The position numbers and the translations under genes were made by a program. A model generated the notes under the pieces. It searched no databases. It saw only the letters and a list, made by a program, of their open reading frames with translations, and was not told where the DNA came from. Shown here in pieces: positions 13,956-21,959 of a DNA stretch of 22,420 nucleotides; position 1 is the first letter of the stretch, and the number at the start of each line of letters is the position of its first letter. This DNA comes from Rhodospirillales bacterium. Its GTDB lineage: Bacteria > Pseudomonadota > Alphaproteobacteria > Rhodospirillales > Casp-alpha2. Where the stretch lies: assembly GCA_028282185.1 (NCBI GenBank), contig JANQIJ010000100.1, positions 1-22,420 of the forward strand. Direction: 5' to 3'.

Positions 13956-14711
13956 ATGACCTATTGCCTTGGCATCTACTTGGAAGACGGGATGGTATTC
14001 GCCGGCGATACGCGGACCAACGCGGGGGTCGACGCGGTTTCCAAGTTCCGCAAGCTGCATCTGTTCGAAACGCCCGGCGAGCGCATGATCTGCCTTCTTT
14101 CCGCCGGCAATCTGGGCACCACGCAATCGGTCGTCACGCTTCTGGAAGAAGGGTTTCGGGGCGAAGCCGAAGAGGCGGAGTGCACGCTCTACGATGTGCC
14201 GACCATGTATGACGCGGCCTTGCTCGTCGGCCAGGCCCTGCGCTCGGTGACGGCGCGCATCGGCCACGCGCCGGAAGGCCAGGACGCAGATTTCTCGGCG
14301 ACCTTTCTGGTCGGCGGCCAGATCACGGGGCGGCGGATGCGCCTGTTTCAGGTCTATTCGGCCGGCAATTTCATCGAGGCGACGGAAGACACGCCCTATC
14401 TGCAGATCGGTGAAACCAAGTACGGCAAGCCGATCCTGGAACGGGTTGTGACCCCGGAACTGGATTTGACCTCGGCCGCCAAATGCGCCCTGGTGTCCAT
14501 GGACTCGACCGTGCGGTCCAACCTGTCCGTCGGGCCGCCGATCGATATCCTGATCTATGAGCGGGATACCTATAAAGCCGGGATCACCGCGCGGATGACG
14601 GAAAACGATCCCTATTACCAGATGATCAGCCGGCAATGGGCCGGCGGCCTGCGCCAGTTGTTCGACGAATTGCCGCCGCCGCCATGGGGACCCGGCGCCA
14701 AACAGGGCTGA
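13956..14711 (+). CDS. Proteasome-type peptidase Anbu (COG3484)
   Basis: The 251-residue protein is a homologue of proteasome beta subunits and HslV in the Anbu (ancestral beta subunit) family. It opens MTYCLGIYLEDGMVFAGDTR; removing Met exposes Thr2 as the nucleophile without a propeptide. Asp18 in AGDTRTNAG and Lys33 in FRKLH occupy the places of the proteasome Asp17 and Lys33. SAGNLGTTQ (50-58) and CALVSMDSTVRSNLSVGPP (near 185-203) are further family blocks. Known Anbu structures form helical or ring-like, self-assembled particles, and activity on ordinary peptides is low or absent. It closes the ATP-grasp, alpha-E, transglutaminase-like cassette after a 100-base gap with its own ribosome-binding site (AAGGAAGACGAGG), so expression may be partly separate. 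Substrate is unknown; it may process the product of the cassette. Confidence 0.94.
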   Translation: MTYCLGIYLEDGMVFAGDTRTNAGVDAVSKFRKLHLFETPGERMICLLSAGNLGTTQSVVTLLEEGFRGEAEEAECTLYDVPTMYDAALLVGQALRSVTARIGHAPEGQDADFSATFLVGGQITGRRMRLFQVYSAGNFIEATEDTPYLQIGETKYGKPILERVVTPELDLTSAAKCALVSMDSTVRSNLSVGPPIDILIYERDTYKAGITARMTENDPYYQMISRQWAGGLRQLFDELPPPPWGPGAKQG

Positions 14712-14795
14712 GCCCAGCCGCGGCCCGGGCCGGCCGGACGCGGTGACCCTGTCGGGGGCAATGCGGCGATCGGGCGCGCCGTCCCGCTGGCGCGG

Positions 14796-16499
14796 TCAGC
14801 GGCCAAAGAACTCCAGGGCCAGGACGAAGGCCAGCGCCGCGACGACCCAGAACACCATGGAACTGAGGTGCAGTGTCTTGGCCAAATAGCCTTCCGGTCC
14901 ATGGTAGTGGTGAATGGTGGCGATCAATTGTTCGACCCGCCGGGCGGCGAACTTCTCAACCGACGTGCCGGTCACCGAAATCGCTTGCATCAGGCGCCCG
15001 ATGACCGCCGGTCCGGCGACGCGGTAGAACCAATCCGTGTCCAGGTTGGTGGATTTAAGCTCGGGCGGATAGATCTTGCTGAGCATCAGCACCGTGAAGG
15101 CTAGGGCCGAGAACATCAGCAATTGGAGTTGTTGGATCACATGATAGGACGTGTAGGGCTTGTAATCGACCGCATAGGGCAGGATGTCGTAAAGCGCCGT
15201 CGGATAGACGCCGATGAAGACGCAGAGAAAGGCCGTCAACGCCATGGCCAGCAGCATGTTCCAGGGCGCTTCCTTGACCCGATAGCCGCTGTCATGGGCG
15301 AAGAACGCGAAATAGGGGATCTTGATGCCCGAATGGTGGAACACGCCGGCCGAGGCGAACAGCAGGGTGCCCCAGACGAACCAGCGGTGCTCCTCGGCCA
15401 CCGCGGTCAGGATCATCGATTTCGAGACAAAGCCGGAAAACAGCGGAAAGGCCGAGATCGAGGCGGCGCCGATGATGCAGAACCCGGTGGTCCAGGGCAT
15501 GGATTTATAGAGGCCGCCCAGGTCCGAACCCTTGCAGGTGCCGGTGCGGAACAGGACCGCGCCCATCGACATGAACAATAGCGCCTTGTAGAGGATGTGG
15601 CTGAAAGCATGGGCCGCGGTCCCGTTCAGCGCCAGTTCCGTGCCGATGCCGATGCCGACGACCATGAAGCCCAATTGATTGTTGAGCGAATAGGCCAGCA
15701 CGCGCCTGAGATCGTTTTCGATCACCGCGTAGAAAATCGGAAAGGCGGTCATCGTCGCGCCGATGTAAATCAGGATTTCGGTGCCGGCGAAACCGCGGGC
15801 CAGGGCATAAACCGCAAGCTTTGTCGTGAACGCGCTTAACACCACGGTGCCGGTCACCGTGGCTTGCGGATAGGCGTCCTGCAGCCAGTTGTGCAGCAAC
15901 GGGAAAGCGCATTTGATGCCGAAGGCGATGAAGATCAGTTGGCCGGCGAAGCTGTCGATGCCGATATGGGTGAAGTCGATCGATCCGGTGTCCGCGTACC
16001 ACACCAGGGTCCCGGCCAACAGAATAACGCCCGACAGAACCTGAATGATCAAATAGCGCATGCCGCAGCGGAACGCGGCCTCGTTCCTTGCGGCCCAGAT
16101 CAGGAACACGGACGAGATCGCGGTTAGTTCCCAGAACACGAAAAGAGTGATCAGGTCGCCGGCGAACACCGCCGAGATCGCGGCGCCGGCATAGATCAGG
16201 GCCGAAAACTGCTGCATCGTGTCGCGTTCGTGCCAGGCGAACAACAGGGCGAGGAATGCGGCGATGTTGAAGATATAGCCCCAAACCAGGGACAGCCGAT
16301 CGACTGCGAGCGGCTCAAGCGTTACGCCGAAGACCTCGACGGCGATCAGGGTGCCGGGCGCCAGTTGGTGGACCAAGGCAAAGCCGGCCACGGGCAAGGC
16401 CAGGACATAGAGCCGCCGGATTGCCTGCGGCAGGAGCGGGACGGCCAGCGCCCCCAGGATCAGAACGAGACCCGGATTGAGATTAGCGATCTCGATCAT
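14796..16499 (-). CDS. Third MnhD-like antiporter subunit of a Mrp-type complex
   Basis: The 567-residue, many-helix membrane protein belongs to the NuoL/M/N-MrpA/D antiporter family (proton-conducting transporter). Key residues: Glu124 in FWELTAISS (TM5), Lys196 in GIKCAFPLLHNWLQDAYPQA (TM7), Lys227 in TTKLAVYAL (TM8) and Lys305 in HILYKALLF (TM10), the charged chain for proton transfer across the membrane. ASISAFPLFSGFVSKSMI (344-361) is the broken TM12 region. It is longer than the two other large subunits by about 50 residues because of a C-terminal loop (about 465-545) and an extra terminal helix near 548-566, a trait also seen in antiporter subunits that clamp the complex. Last gene of the operon; its first 17 bases overlap the end of the 91-residue gene. 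Confidence 0.9.
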   Translation of the reverse strand: MIEIANLNPGLVLILGALAVPLLPQAIRRLYVLALPVAGFALVHQLAPGTLIAVEVFGVTLEPLAVDRLSLVWGYIFNIAAFLALLFAWHERDTMQQFSALIYAGAAISAVFAGDLITLFVFWELTAISSVFLIWAARNEAAFRCGMRYLIIQVLSGVILLAGTLVWYADTGSIDFTHIGIDSFAGQLIFIAFGIKCAFPLLHNWLQDAYPQATVTGTVVLSAFTTKLAVYALARGFAGTEILIYIGATMTAFPIFYAVIENDLRRVLAYSLNNQLGFMVVGIGIGTELALNGTAAHAFSHILYKALLFMSMGAVLFRTGTCKGSDLGGLYKSMPWTTGFCIIGAASISAFPLFSGFVSKSMILTAVAEEHRWFVWGTLLFASAGVFHHSGIKIPYFAFFAHDSGYRVKEAPWNMLLAMALTAFLCVFIGVYPTALYDILPYAVDYKPYTSYHVIQQLQLLMFSALAFTVLMLSKIYPPELKSTNLDTDWFYRVAGPAVIGRLMQAISVTGTSVEKFAARRVEQLIATIHHYHGPEGYLAKTLHLSSMVFWVVAALAFVLALEFFGR

Positions 16500-16758
16500 A
16501 ATAGTCCTCGTCGCGCATCAACAGGACGCGCATCACCTTGGCTGCCAGGACCAGCCCGACGCACATGATGAAGCCGTAGAAGGCATAGAAACCGAACAGG
16601 TTTTCAATCCCGAAGTGGGAATGTTTTTCGTAGAACCCGTCGGCGATAAACAGCAGGACGCAAATGGCGATCAACGCGCGCACGATCTTCTTTACGTTCT
16701 CGGGGTCGTCCAGCCAGTATTTGCGGGTACCGCTCGTTTGTCCTTGGTGCTCGCTCAT
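16483..16758 (-). CDS. Small two-helix membrane protein in the Mrp operon
   Basis: The 91-residue protein has an N-terminal polar part (1-24, including KYWLDDPENVKKI), a helix at about 25-40 (IVRALIAICVLLFIADG), a short connecting loop with EKHSHFG, a second helix at about 52-75 and a charged tail RDEDYYDRDR. I do not recognise a named family. It lies between two large antiporter subunits: 6 bases after one stop and overlapping the next gene by 17 bases, so it is very likely translated as part of the complex or as its assembly factor. Standard Mrp operons have no such gene that I know of. The overlaps and the clean helical pattern support coding. Confidence 0.8.
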   Translation of the reverse strand: MSEHQGQTSGTRKYWLDDPENVKKIVRALIAICVLLFIADGFYEKHSHFGIENLFGFYAFYGFIMCVGLVLAAKVMRVLLMRDEDYYDRDR

Positions 16759-16764
16759 CGGGGG

Positions 16765-18336
16765 TCAGCCTCCAAACACGGGTAGAAGGAACAGGCGTAT
16801 GGCGTCCAGATAGAAGAAAAGCAGGATGCAGCCGGCGGTCGTCAGTGCGATCGGCAGCAGGCACATCACCGGCGCCTCGGTGACGCCGTCGCGCCCGAAG
16901 GTCAGATGCCGCAACAGGGGGTGATCCGGTGGCGCGTGATGCGCCGCATGATCTTCGTGGTCATCGTTGTCGCGTTGATCGACATGGACCGCAGGCCGGG
17001 CGAAGAAACCGTAGAGAACGACCGGCATCAGGTAAGCCACGTTCAACAGTGATGAAATCATCAGGATGGCGACGAAGACCAGCATCTCCCCTTCCGCCGC
17101 GCCCAGCGCGATGAACCATTTCGACCACATGCCGCCCATCGGCGGCAGACCGATCAACGACATCGACGCCAGGAAGAAGCAGAAGAAGGTGACGGGCATC
17201 TTGCGGCCGAGGCCCTTCAGGTCCGAGATCTCGGTCTTATGGGCGAAGACGATGATCGCGCCGGCGCAGAAGAACAAGGTGATCTTGCCGAAGGCGTGGG
17301 TGACGATATGCAGGGCCGAACCGAGCGCGGCCGTATTGGTCGCCAACAAGGCGCCCAGGACGACGTAACTCAGCTGACTGACCGTCGAATAGGCGAGCCG
17401 CCGCTTCAGGTTGTCTTGGCGCATGGCTACGACCGAGGCGGCAATCACCGTGAAGCCCGCCGCGTAGCGCAGCAGGTCGGTGCTCGGCTCGAACGACAAC
17501 ATGTCGAGGCCGAAGACATAGACCGCGACCTTGACGACCGAAAACACGCCGGCCTTGACCACGGCGACCGCGTGCAACAGGGCACTGACCGGCGTTGGCG
17601 CCACCATGGCGGCCGGCAGCCAGCGGTGAAACGGCATCACCGCGGCCTTGCCGATGCCGAAGACGTAAAGCGCCAGCAAGACCCCGACCATGGGGCCCTG
17701 GATGTGATCGCGGGTCAGCAGGCCGCCCTCGACGAAGTCCAAGGTACCGGCCAGCACATAGGTCCAGACCATGCCGAACAGCAACAGGCTGATCGACGTC
17801 GATAGTAGGACGCCCAGGTAGACCCGCGCCGAACGCTTGGCTTCCTCGGTCCCGTGATGGGCGACGAGCGGATAGGTGGAAATCGACAAGATTTCGTAAA
17901 AAACAAACAATGTCAGCATGTTGCCGGACATTGCGACGCCCATGGCCGATCCGATGGCGATGGCGAAGAAGAAATAGAATCGGGTTTGGTTCTGTTCGTG
18001 GTGGCCGCGCATATAGCCGATGGCGTAGAGCGTCGTGACGATCCAAAGGAAGCTGGCTATTCCGGCGAAGATCATGCCGAGCGGCTCCAGCGTCAAATGC
18101 ACCGACAATCCCGGCACCATGTCCAAAAGCTCGACATCCGGTCGGCCACCGGCGGCGACGACCGGATACAGTTGACAGACGACGTAGAACAGACAGAAGC
18201 CGGTCAGAAGACTGGCGCCGTCGCGCGCGTTGGGCCAGCGGCCCAGCGCCAAGACCAGGAAGGCGCCGGCCACCGGCAGGGCGATGGCCAGTTCCATGAG
18301 TTCGGCCGGCGACAGTTGCGACAACAGGCCGCTCAT
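16765..18336 (-). CDS. mnhD: Second MnhD-like antiporter subunit
   Basis: This 523-residue protein of about 14 helices is a proton-conducting antiporter subunit. The open frame continues far upstream in a non-coding phase; the ATG at 18336 overlaps the previous TGA (ATGA), which fixes the start. Charged residues: Glu148 in FYEILSIS, Lys230 in GIGKAAVMPFHRWLPAAMVAPTPVSALLH (the family's most conserved block), Lys261 in VVKAGVF and Lys351 in HAFGKITLF. GLPPMGGMWSKW (396-407) is the TM12 area. Between the last helices, residues 451-477 are crowded with seven His and many Asp, resembling a metal- or proton-binding loop. It sits second among three large subunits. I cannot tell whether it is the true MrpD or the detached MrpA antiporter module; the symbol is provisional. 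Confidence 0.9.
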   Translation of the reverse strand: MSGLLSQLSPAELMELAIALPVAGAFLVLALGRWPNARDGASLLTGFCLFYVVCQLYPVVAAGGRPDVELLDMVPGLSVHLTLEPLGMIFAGIASFLWIVTTLYAIGYMRGHHEQNQTRFYFFFAIAIGSAMGVAMSGNMLTLFVFYEILSISTYPLVAHHGTEEAKRSARVYLGVLLSTSISLLLFGMVWTYVLAGTLDFVEGGLLTRDHIQGPMVGVLLALYVFGIGKAAVMPFHRWLPAAMVAPTPVSALLHAVAVVKAGVFSVVKVAVYVFGLDMLSFEPSTDLLRYAAGFTVIAASVVAMRQDNLKRRLAYSTVSQLSYVVLGALLATNTAALGSALHIVTHAFGKITLFFCAGAIIVFAHKTEISDLKGLGRKMPVTFFCFFLASMSLIGLPPMGGMWSKWFIALGAAEGEMLVFVAILMISSLLNVAYLMPVVLYGFFARPAVHVDQRDNDDHEDHAAHHAPPDHPLLRHLTFGRDGVTEAPVMCLLPIALTTAGCILLFFYLDAIRLFLLPVFGG

Positions 18337-19856
18337 GGCTGGTCTCCCATCAGGGCCTCGGCCGCCGCCTGGGCGACCGACAAGGTGGTGTCGCCGTCGA
18401 TCCCGAACCAGATCGTCGCCGCCGCCATGATCAGCATCGGCACCAGCATGGAGACCGGTGCCTCGCCCTTGGGCGCGCCTTCGGGCGGCGGTTCCATATA
18501 GGTGACCTCGACCACACGCCAGACATAGGCGATGGCCAGCAGCGAGGCTAAGAGGATGCCAACCGCGATGTACCACCAGCCAAGAGCCAACGACGCCTGG
18601 GCCAATTGCCATTTGGATATGAAACCGACGGTTACGGGCGTGCCGAACAACGACAGGCCGGCGACCAGAAAGGCGGCCATGGAAATCGGCATGCGGCGGC
18701 CCAGGCCGGCCATGTCCTTCAATTGGACGGAGCCGATGACATAAAAAATCGCGCCCATGGCCATGAAGGCCGTGCCCTTCATCATCGCGTGATTGAACAA
18801 ATGGACCAGCCCGCCGGTCAGACCCTGGGTCGTCGCCAGGCCGATGCCGAGCACCATGTAGCCGATTTGCGACACGCTGGAGTAGGCCAGCATTCGCTTG
18901 ATGTCGTTTTGGAACACGGCGACGAAGGCGGCGGCGAAGATCGCCGCCAGGGCCAGGATGATCAAGACCTCCTGGACCCCGGTGACGGCGAACAGGGTGG
19001 TGCCGCCGAAAACCGTGAAGACCAAACGCAGCAGGGCGTAGATCGCCACTTTGGTGGCCGTCGAGGCCAGGAACACAGTGGCCACCGACGGTGCATAGGC
19101 ATAGGCGTTGGGCAACCAGGTATGCAGCGGAAAGATCGCCATCTTCAGGCCCAGGCCAACGACGATGAAGGCGAAGGCCGCAAGTACGGTGCGCGTCTCC
19201 TCGACCGCCGGCAACAGGGTCGACAGGTCGGCCATGTTGAGCGAACCCGTCATCATGTACATCATGCCGACGCCGATGATGTAGAAGGTCGCGCCCAGGG
19301 TGCCCATGATCAGATAGCGGAACGCCGCGGTCAGGGCCCGCCGGTCGGACCCCAGGGCGATCATCACGTAGCTCGACAGCGACGATATTTCCAGGAACAC
19401 GAACAGGTTGAAGGCGTCGCCGGTGACCGTGATCCCGAGCAGGCCGGTCAGGCACAGCAGATACATCAAGTAAAACAGGTAGATCCGTGCCTTGGGAATC
19501 TCTCGGGCGACGCTGGCCCGGGCATAAGGCAGGGTGATGGCGCCGATCAGGCCGACGATAACCAGGACGAAGGCATTGGCCGCGTCGACCCGATATTCGA
19601 TCCCCCAAGGCGGTGGCCAGCCCCCCAACTCGTATGTGATGACCCCTTCGGCCAGGACCTTGCCGAGGATCACCAGGGAAATGAAGAACACCACCCAGCT
19701 GACGATCAATGCCCAGAGCCAGCTGAGCTTGGGGTCGCGCAGGACCACACAGATCGGCGCGGCCAGCAACGGAATGACGACCTGCAGGGCCGACAGATGC
19801 GGTTCGATCGCCGCCGCGTTGGGCAGGAACAGGAACAACACGTAGAACGCGGTCAC
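18333..19856 (-). CDS. mnhD: First MnhD-like antiporter subunit
   Basis: The 507-residue protein starts with GTG at 19856, which overlaps the TGA of mnhC (GTGA), and ends by overlapping the next ATG. It sits directly after mnhC, the place of MrpD in standard operons. It has about 14 helices and the full charge chain: Glu156 in FVFLEISSLSSY, Lys238 in GLGLKMAIFPLHTWLPNAYAYAPS, Lys269 in TATKVAIYAL, Lys360 in HAMMKGTAFMAMGAI and Lys415 in FISKWQLA. QNDIKRMLAYSSVSQIGYMVLG (316-337) is the classic TM11 approach. The C-terminal helix is followed by EALMGDQP. It is likely to carry cation/proton exchange in the membrane. By position this is the best candidate for the genuine MrpD. Confidence 0.93.
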   Translation of the reverse strand: MTAFYVLFLFLPNAAAIEPHLSALQVVIPLLAAPICVVLRDPKLSWLWALIVSWVVFFISLVILGKVLAEGVITYELGGWPPPWGIEYRVDAANAFVLVIVGLIGAITLPYARASVAREIPKARIYLFYLMYLLCLTGLLGITVTGDAFNLFVFLEISSLSSYVMIALGSDRRALTAAFRYLIMGTLGATFYIIGVGMMYMMTGSLNMADLSTLLPAVEETRTVLAAFAFIVVGLGLKMAIFPLHTWLPNAYAYAPSVATVFLASTATKVAIYALLRLVFTVFGGTTLFAVTGVQEVLIILALAAIFAAAFVAVFQNDIKRMLAYSSVSQIGYMVLGIGLATTQGLTGGLVHLFNHAMMKGTAFMAMGAIFYVIGSVQLKDMAGLGRRMPISMAAFLVAGLSLFGTPVTVGFISKWQLAQASLALGWWYIAVGILLASLLAIAYVWRVVEVTYMEPPPEGAPKGEAPVSMLVPMLIMAAATIWFGIDGDTTLSVAQAAAEALMGDQP

Positions 19857-20284
19857 GCGTCTTCCCCTTCCTCGATCGCCTGGATTTCGTCGTCTTCGAT
19901 GGTGCCGTAGGCATTTCGAATGCGCACCACCAGGGCCAGGCCGAGCGCCGTCGTCGCGACGCCGACGACGATCGCCGTCAGGATCAGCACATGGGGCAGG
20001 GGGTTGGAATATTGCTCGATGCCCTCGGCCAGGATCGGTGCGGAGCCCCCGGAAACCTTGGCCATCGTGATGTAGAACAGGAACACGGAAACCTGGAAGA
20101 CGTTCAGGCCGACGATCTTTTTCACCAGGTTGTCATGGGCGATGACGATGTAGAAGCCCGCCATCATCAAGGCGATGATCACCCAATAACTGAACAGGCC
20201 GGGCGATCCTTCGCTGAGCATGAAGGCCTCGAAGGCCTGCCAGGCGCCCTGCAGCGGTTCAAAGAACGAGTTCAAGCCGTCCAT
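19853..20284 (-). CDS. mnhC: Mrp antiporter subunit C (NuoK-like)
   Basis: The 143-residue protein has three predicted helices (about 31-51, 58-78 and 96-120) with the NuoK/MrpC pattern AHDNLVKKIVGLNVFQVSVFLFYI (49-72) and LPHVLILTAIVVGVATTALGLAL (95-117). MrpC packs beside the antiporter modules and helps link them to the rest of the complex. A 29-residue hydrophilic N-terminal extension and an acidic tail (EDDEIQAIEEGEDA) are longer than the shortest family members. The stop overlaps the following GTG start, and the start lies 4 bases after mnhB. Confidence 0.93.
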   Translation of the reverse strand: MDGLNSFFEPLQGAWQAFEAFMLSEGSPGLFSYWVIIALMMAGFYIVIAHDNLVKKIVGLNVFQVSVFLFYITMAKVSGGSAPILAEGIEQYSNPLPHVLILTAIVVGVATTALGLALVVRIRNAYGTIEDDEIQAIEEGEDA

Positions 20285-20288
20285 CGGC

Positions 20289-20717
20289 TCATTCCTCGTC
20301 TCCTGACTGTCCGGCGAAGACGTTGAAGATGGTGATCATCGCCGCGGCCACGGTGATGCCGACGCCGAATTCGACCAGGATTATTCCCAGATGCTGGCCG
20401 TGCAGCGGGTCATGGGCCAGCACGTTGTAATCCAGGTAATTGCCGCCGAGCAGCAAGCTCGCCACGCCCGTCCCGCCGTAGAGCAGCACACCGGCGACCA
20501 GGCATAGGCGCATCAACCAGGGCGGCGCCACCCGGCGCGCGACCCCGACGCCGAACAGGATGGCGTAGAGCACGAAGGCCGAGCCGAAAATCACGCCGGC
20601 CTGAAAGCCGCCGCCCGGACCGAAATCGCCGTGCCATTGGACGTAAAGCGCGAACAGAAGGATCGGTGGGATCAACAGCTTGGATACGACGCGCAACACG
20701 ACCTTTTGATGCATCAT
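20289..20717 (-). CDS. mnhB: Mrp antiporter subunit B (MnhB domain)
   Basis: The 142-residue protein has four helices and the MnhB signature HGDFGPGGGFQAGVI (29-43), plus YGGTGVASLLLGGNYLDY (60-77 region of the third helix and loop) and the EFGVGITVAAAMITIFN end. It is a small integral subunit needed for assembly and cation exchange in MrpA-G complexes. The ATG at 20717 overlaps the previous TGA (ATGA). A second in-frame ATG follows at once. Confidence 0.94.
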   Translation of the reverse strand: MMHQKVVLRVVSKLLIPPILLFALYVQWHGDFGPGGGFQAGVIFGSAFVLYAILFGVGVARRVAPPWLMRLCLVAGVLLYGGTGVASLLLGGNYLDYNVLAHDPLHGQHLGIILVEFGVGITVAAAMITIFNVFAGQSGDEE

Positions 20718-21304
20718 GGCCGGGCGCCTTCCTTGTCGGCGGCGGGTCCGCCGGTTGCCGGTCGGGCGTCTTCATTGGCCTCGTTCCGGCGCCGGCGACG
20801 GGTCCGGCCCAGGATCGCCAACACGCCCGTCGCCGCGGTAAAGATGACGAAGACCTCGCCCAGCGTGTCATAGCCGCGATAGCTGGCCAGGATGCTGGTG
20901 ACGATGTTCGGCAGGCCCACTTCATCGCCCGATTTTTCGATGTAGCGCGGCGCCACATGGCTGTGGATCGGCGCGGTCTTGTCGCCGTAATGCGGCATGT
21001 CGAAGGTGCCATAAACCAGGATCGCGCCCGTGAACAGGACGACGAACAGCGCCGGCAGGCTTTTCGTGCGGTCGCTGCTGGCCTTTTCCGCGCGCGTCGT
21101 AAGGGCCAACGTGGCCAGCATCAAGACCGTCGAAATCCCGGCTCCGACGGCGGCTTCGGTAAAGGCCACGTCAACCGCGTCCAGGACGACGTAAATCGCC
21201 GCTGCGGTCAGCGAAAACACGCCGGACAACATCACCACGGCGAAAAGATCGCGGACCCGCGCCATGGCGATCGCCATCGCCGCCATGAACAGCATCAGCA
21301 CCAT
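20714..21304 (-). CDS. Detached MrpA C-terminal part: DUF4040 plus MbhE-like domain
   Basis: I give 196 residues from the ATG at 21304. The first part is DUF4040 (NuoJ-like): RVRDLFAVVMLSGVFSL, then DAVDVAFTEAAVGAGIST with the conserved Glu50. The second is MbhE-like: NIVTSILASYRGYDTLGE (133-150). In standard Mrp these segments end the large MrpA; here they form a separate gene, as in cyanobacterial and hydrogenase-linked Mrp-like complexes. A periplasmic loop of about 30 residues (101-132, with several His and Tyr) lies between them; the C-terminus is a basic then polar tail. The start is uncertain: relatives suggest six more residues (VIENLIE), but those would need ATA at 21322 as start, and GGGAGG lies only there. 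The stop overlaps mnhB. Confidence 0.88.
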   Translation of the reverse strand: MVLMLFMAAMAIAMARVRDLFAVVMLSGVFSLTAAAIYVVLDAVDVAFTEAAVGAGISTVLMLATLALTTRAEKASSDRTKSLPALFVVLFTGAILVYGTFDMPHYGDKTAPIHSHVAPRYIEKSGDEVGLPNIVTSILASYRGYDTLGEVFVIFTAATGVLAILGRTRRRRRNEANEDARPATGGPAADKEGARP

Positions 21305-21318
21305 TTCGATCAGGTTTT

Positions 21319-21663
21319 CTATGACCCGCCTCCCGCGCCAATGGGGGCGCTGTCCTTGTCGTCGACTTTCGGTGTGACTCCGGCATGCAGGCAGGCCCGG
21401 GCCAGGGCATGGGTCGATGTCGGGCTGGTGTAGAACACGAAAACCAGGATGAGGAACAATTTGACCGTCACGATGGTCAACCCCGCCTGGAACATAAGGC
21501 CGACGAGGATCAATTCGATACCCAGCGTGTCGATGATCCCGGCGCCGTGCATGCGGGCGAAGACGTCGGGCAGCGTGACCATGCCGACCGCGCCGATGAT
21601 CAGCAGCAGGCTGCCGGGAATGACGAACAGCCAGGTCAGGATATCGAACACGACGGCGTCCAT
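21319..21663 (-). CDS. mnhG: Mrp antiporter subunit G
   Basis: The 114-residue protein has three helices. The MnhG signature LPDVFARMHGAGIIDTLG (31-48) follows the first helix, and VTVKLFLILVFVFYTSPTSTHALARA (65-90) completes the domain. The tail (VTPKVDDKDSAPIGAGGGS) is polar and probably free. MrpG is a small integral subunit of the complex. Its ATG shares a base with the stop of mnhF (TGATG), showing coupled translation. The 3' end overlaps nothing, leaving 14 bases before the next ATG. Confidence 0.94.
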   Translation of the reverse strand: MDAVVFDILTWLFVIPGSLLLIIGAVGMVTLPDVFARMHGAGIIDTLGIELILVGLMFQAGLTIVTVKLFLILVFVFYTSPTSTHALARACLHAGVTPKVDDKDSAPIGAGGGS

Positions 21664-21956
21664 CAGATATCCCCCGTGTCGGTTTCCGCCGGCTCGCCAT
21701 GGCCCATGTCTCGAAATCGCATGTACTTGGTCACCGCGATGGTGGCGATAAAATTGATCAGCGCGTAAACCAGGGCAAGGTCAAGAAACTCCGGCCGGCC
21801 TTGCAGAAAACCGACGACCGCGATCAGCATGACCGTCAGGGTGCCGAATATGTTGACCCCCAGGATGCGGTCGAACACCGTCGGCCCGCGCAGAGTGCGG
21901 ACCAGGACGAGGATCATGGCGATCAGAATGGCGGCGGCGGCAACGGCGTAAACCAT
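21663..21956 (-). CDS. mnhF: Mrp antiporter subunit F
   Basis: The 97-residue protein has three helices and the MnhF signature RGPTVFDRILGVNIFGT (23-39), followed by FLDLALVYALINFIATIAVTKYM (57-79). The C-terminal tail is acidic (MGHGEPAETDTGDI). MrpF lies at the centre of the small-subunit cluster; in some bacteria it also affects bile salt or cholate export. Gaps are 3 bases upstream and a one-base overlap downstream. Confidence 0.95.
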   Translation of the reverse strand: MVYAVAAAAILIAMILVLVRTLRGPTVFDRILGVNIFGTLTVMLIAVVGFLQGRPEFLDLALVYALINFIATIAVTKYMRFRDMGHGEPAETDTGDI

Positions 21957-21959
21957 GCG

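Noticed and set aside
14712..14795. Bidirectional terminator between the convergent Anbu and antiporter operons
   Set aside because: There are short GC inverted segments (CCGCG...CGCGG and GCGCC...GGCGC), but no T-run on either strand, so a terminator is not supported.
18606..19910. 434-codon plus-strand frame opposite an antiporter subunit
   Set aside because: It is highly Gln/His/Asp/Gly-rich and antisense to an unambiguous membrane protein.
18337..19914. Long open frame that would extend the second MnhD-like protein by about 525 residues upstream
   Set aside because: The added sequence is Arg/Gly/Pro/His-rich with no helices, and lies across the coding frame of the first MnhD-like subunit, whose helices and motifs are clear. 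The ATGA overlap fixes the start at 18336.
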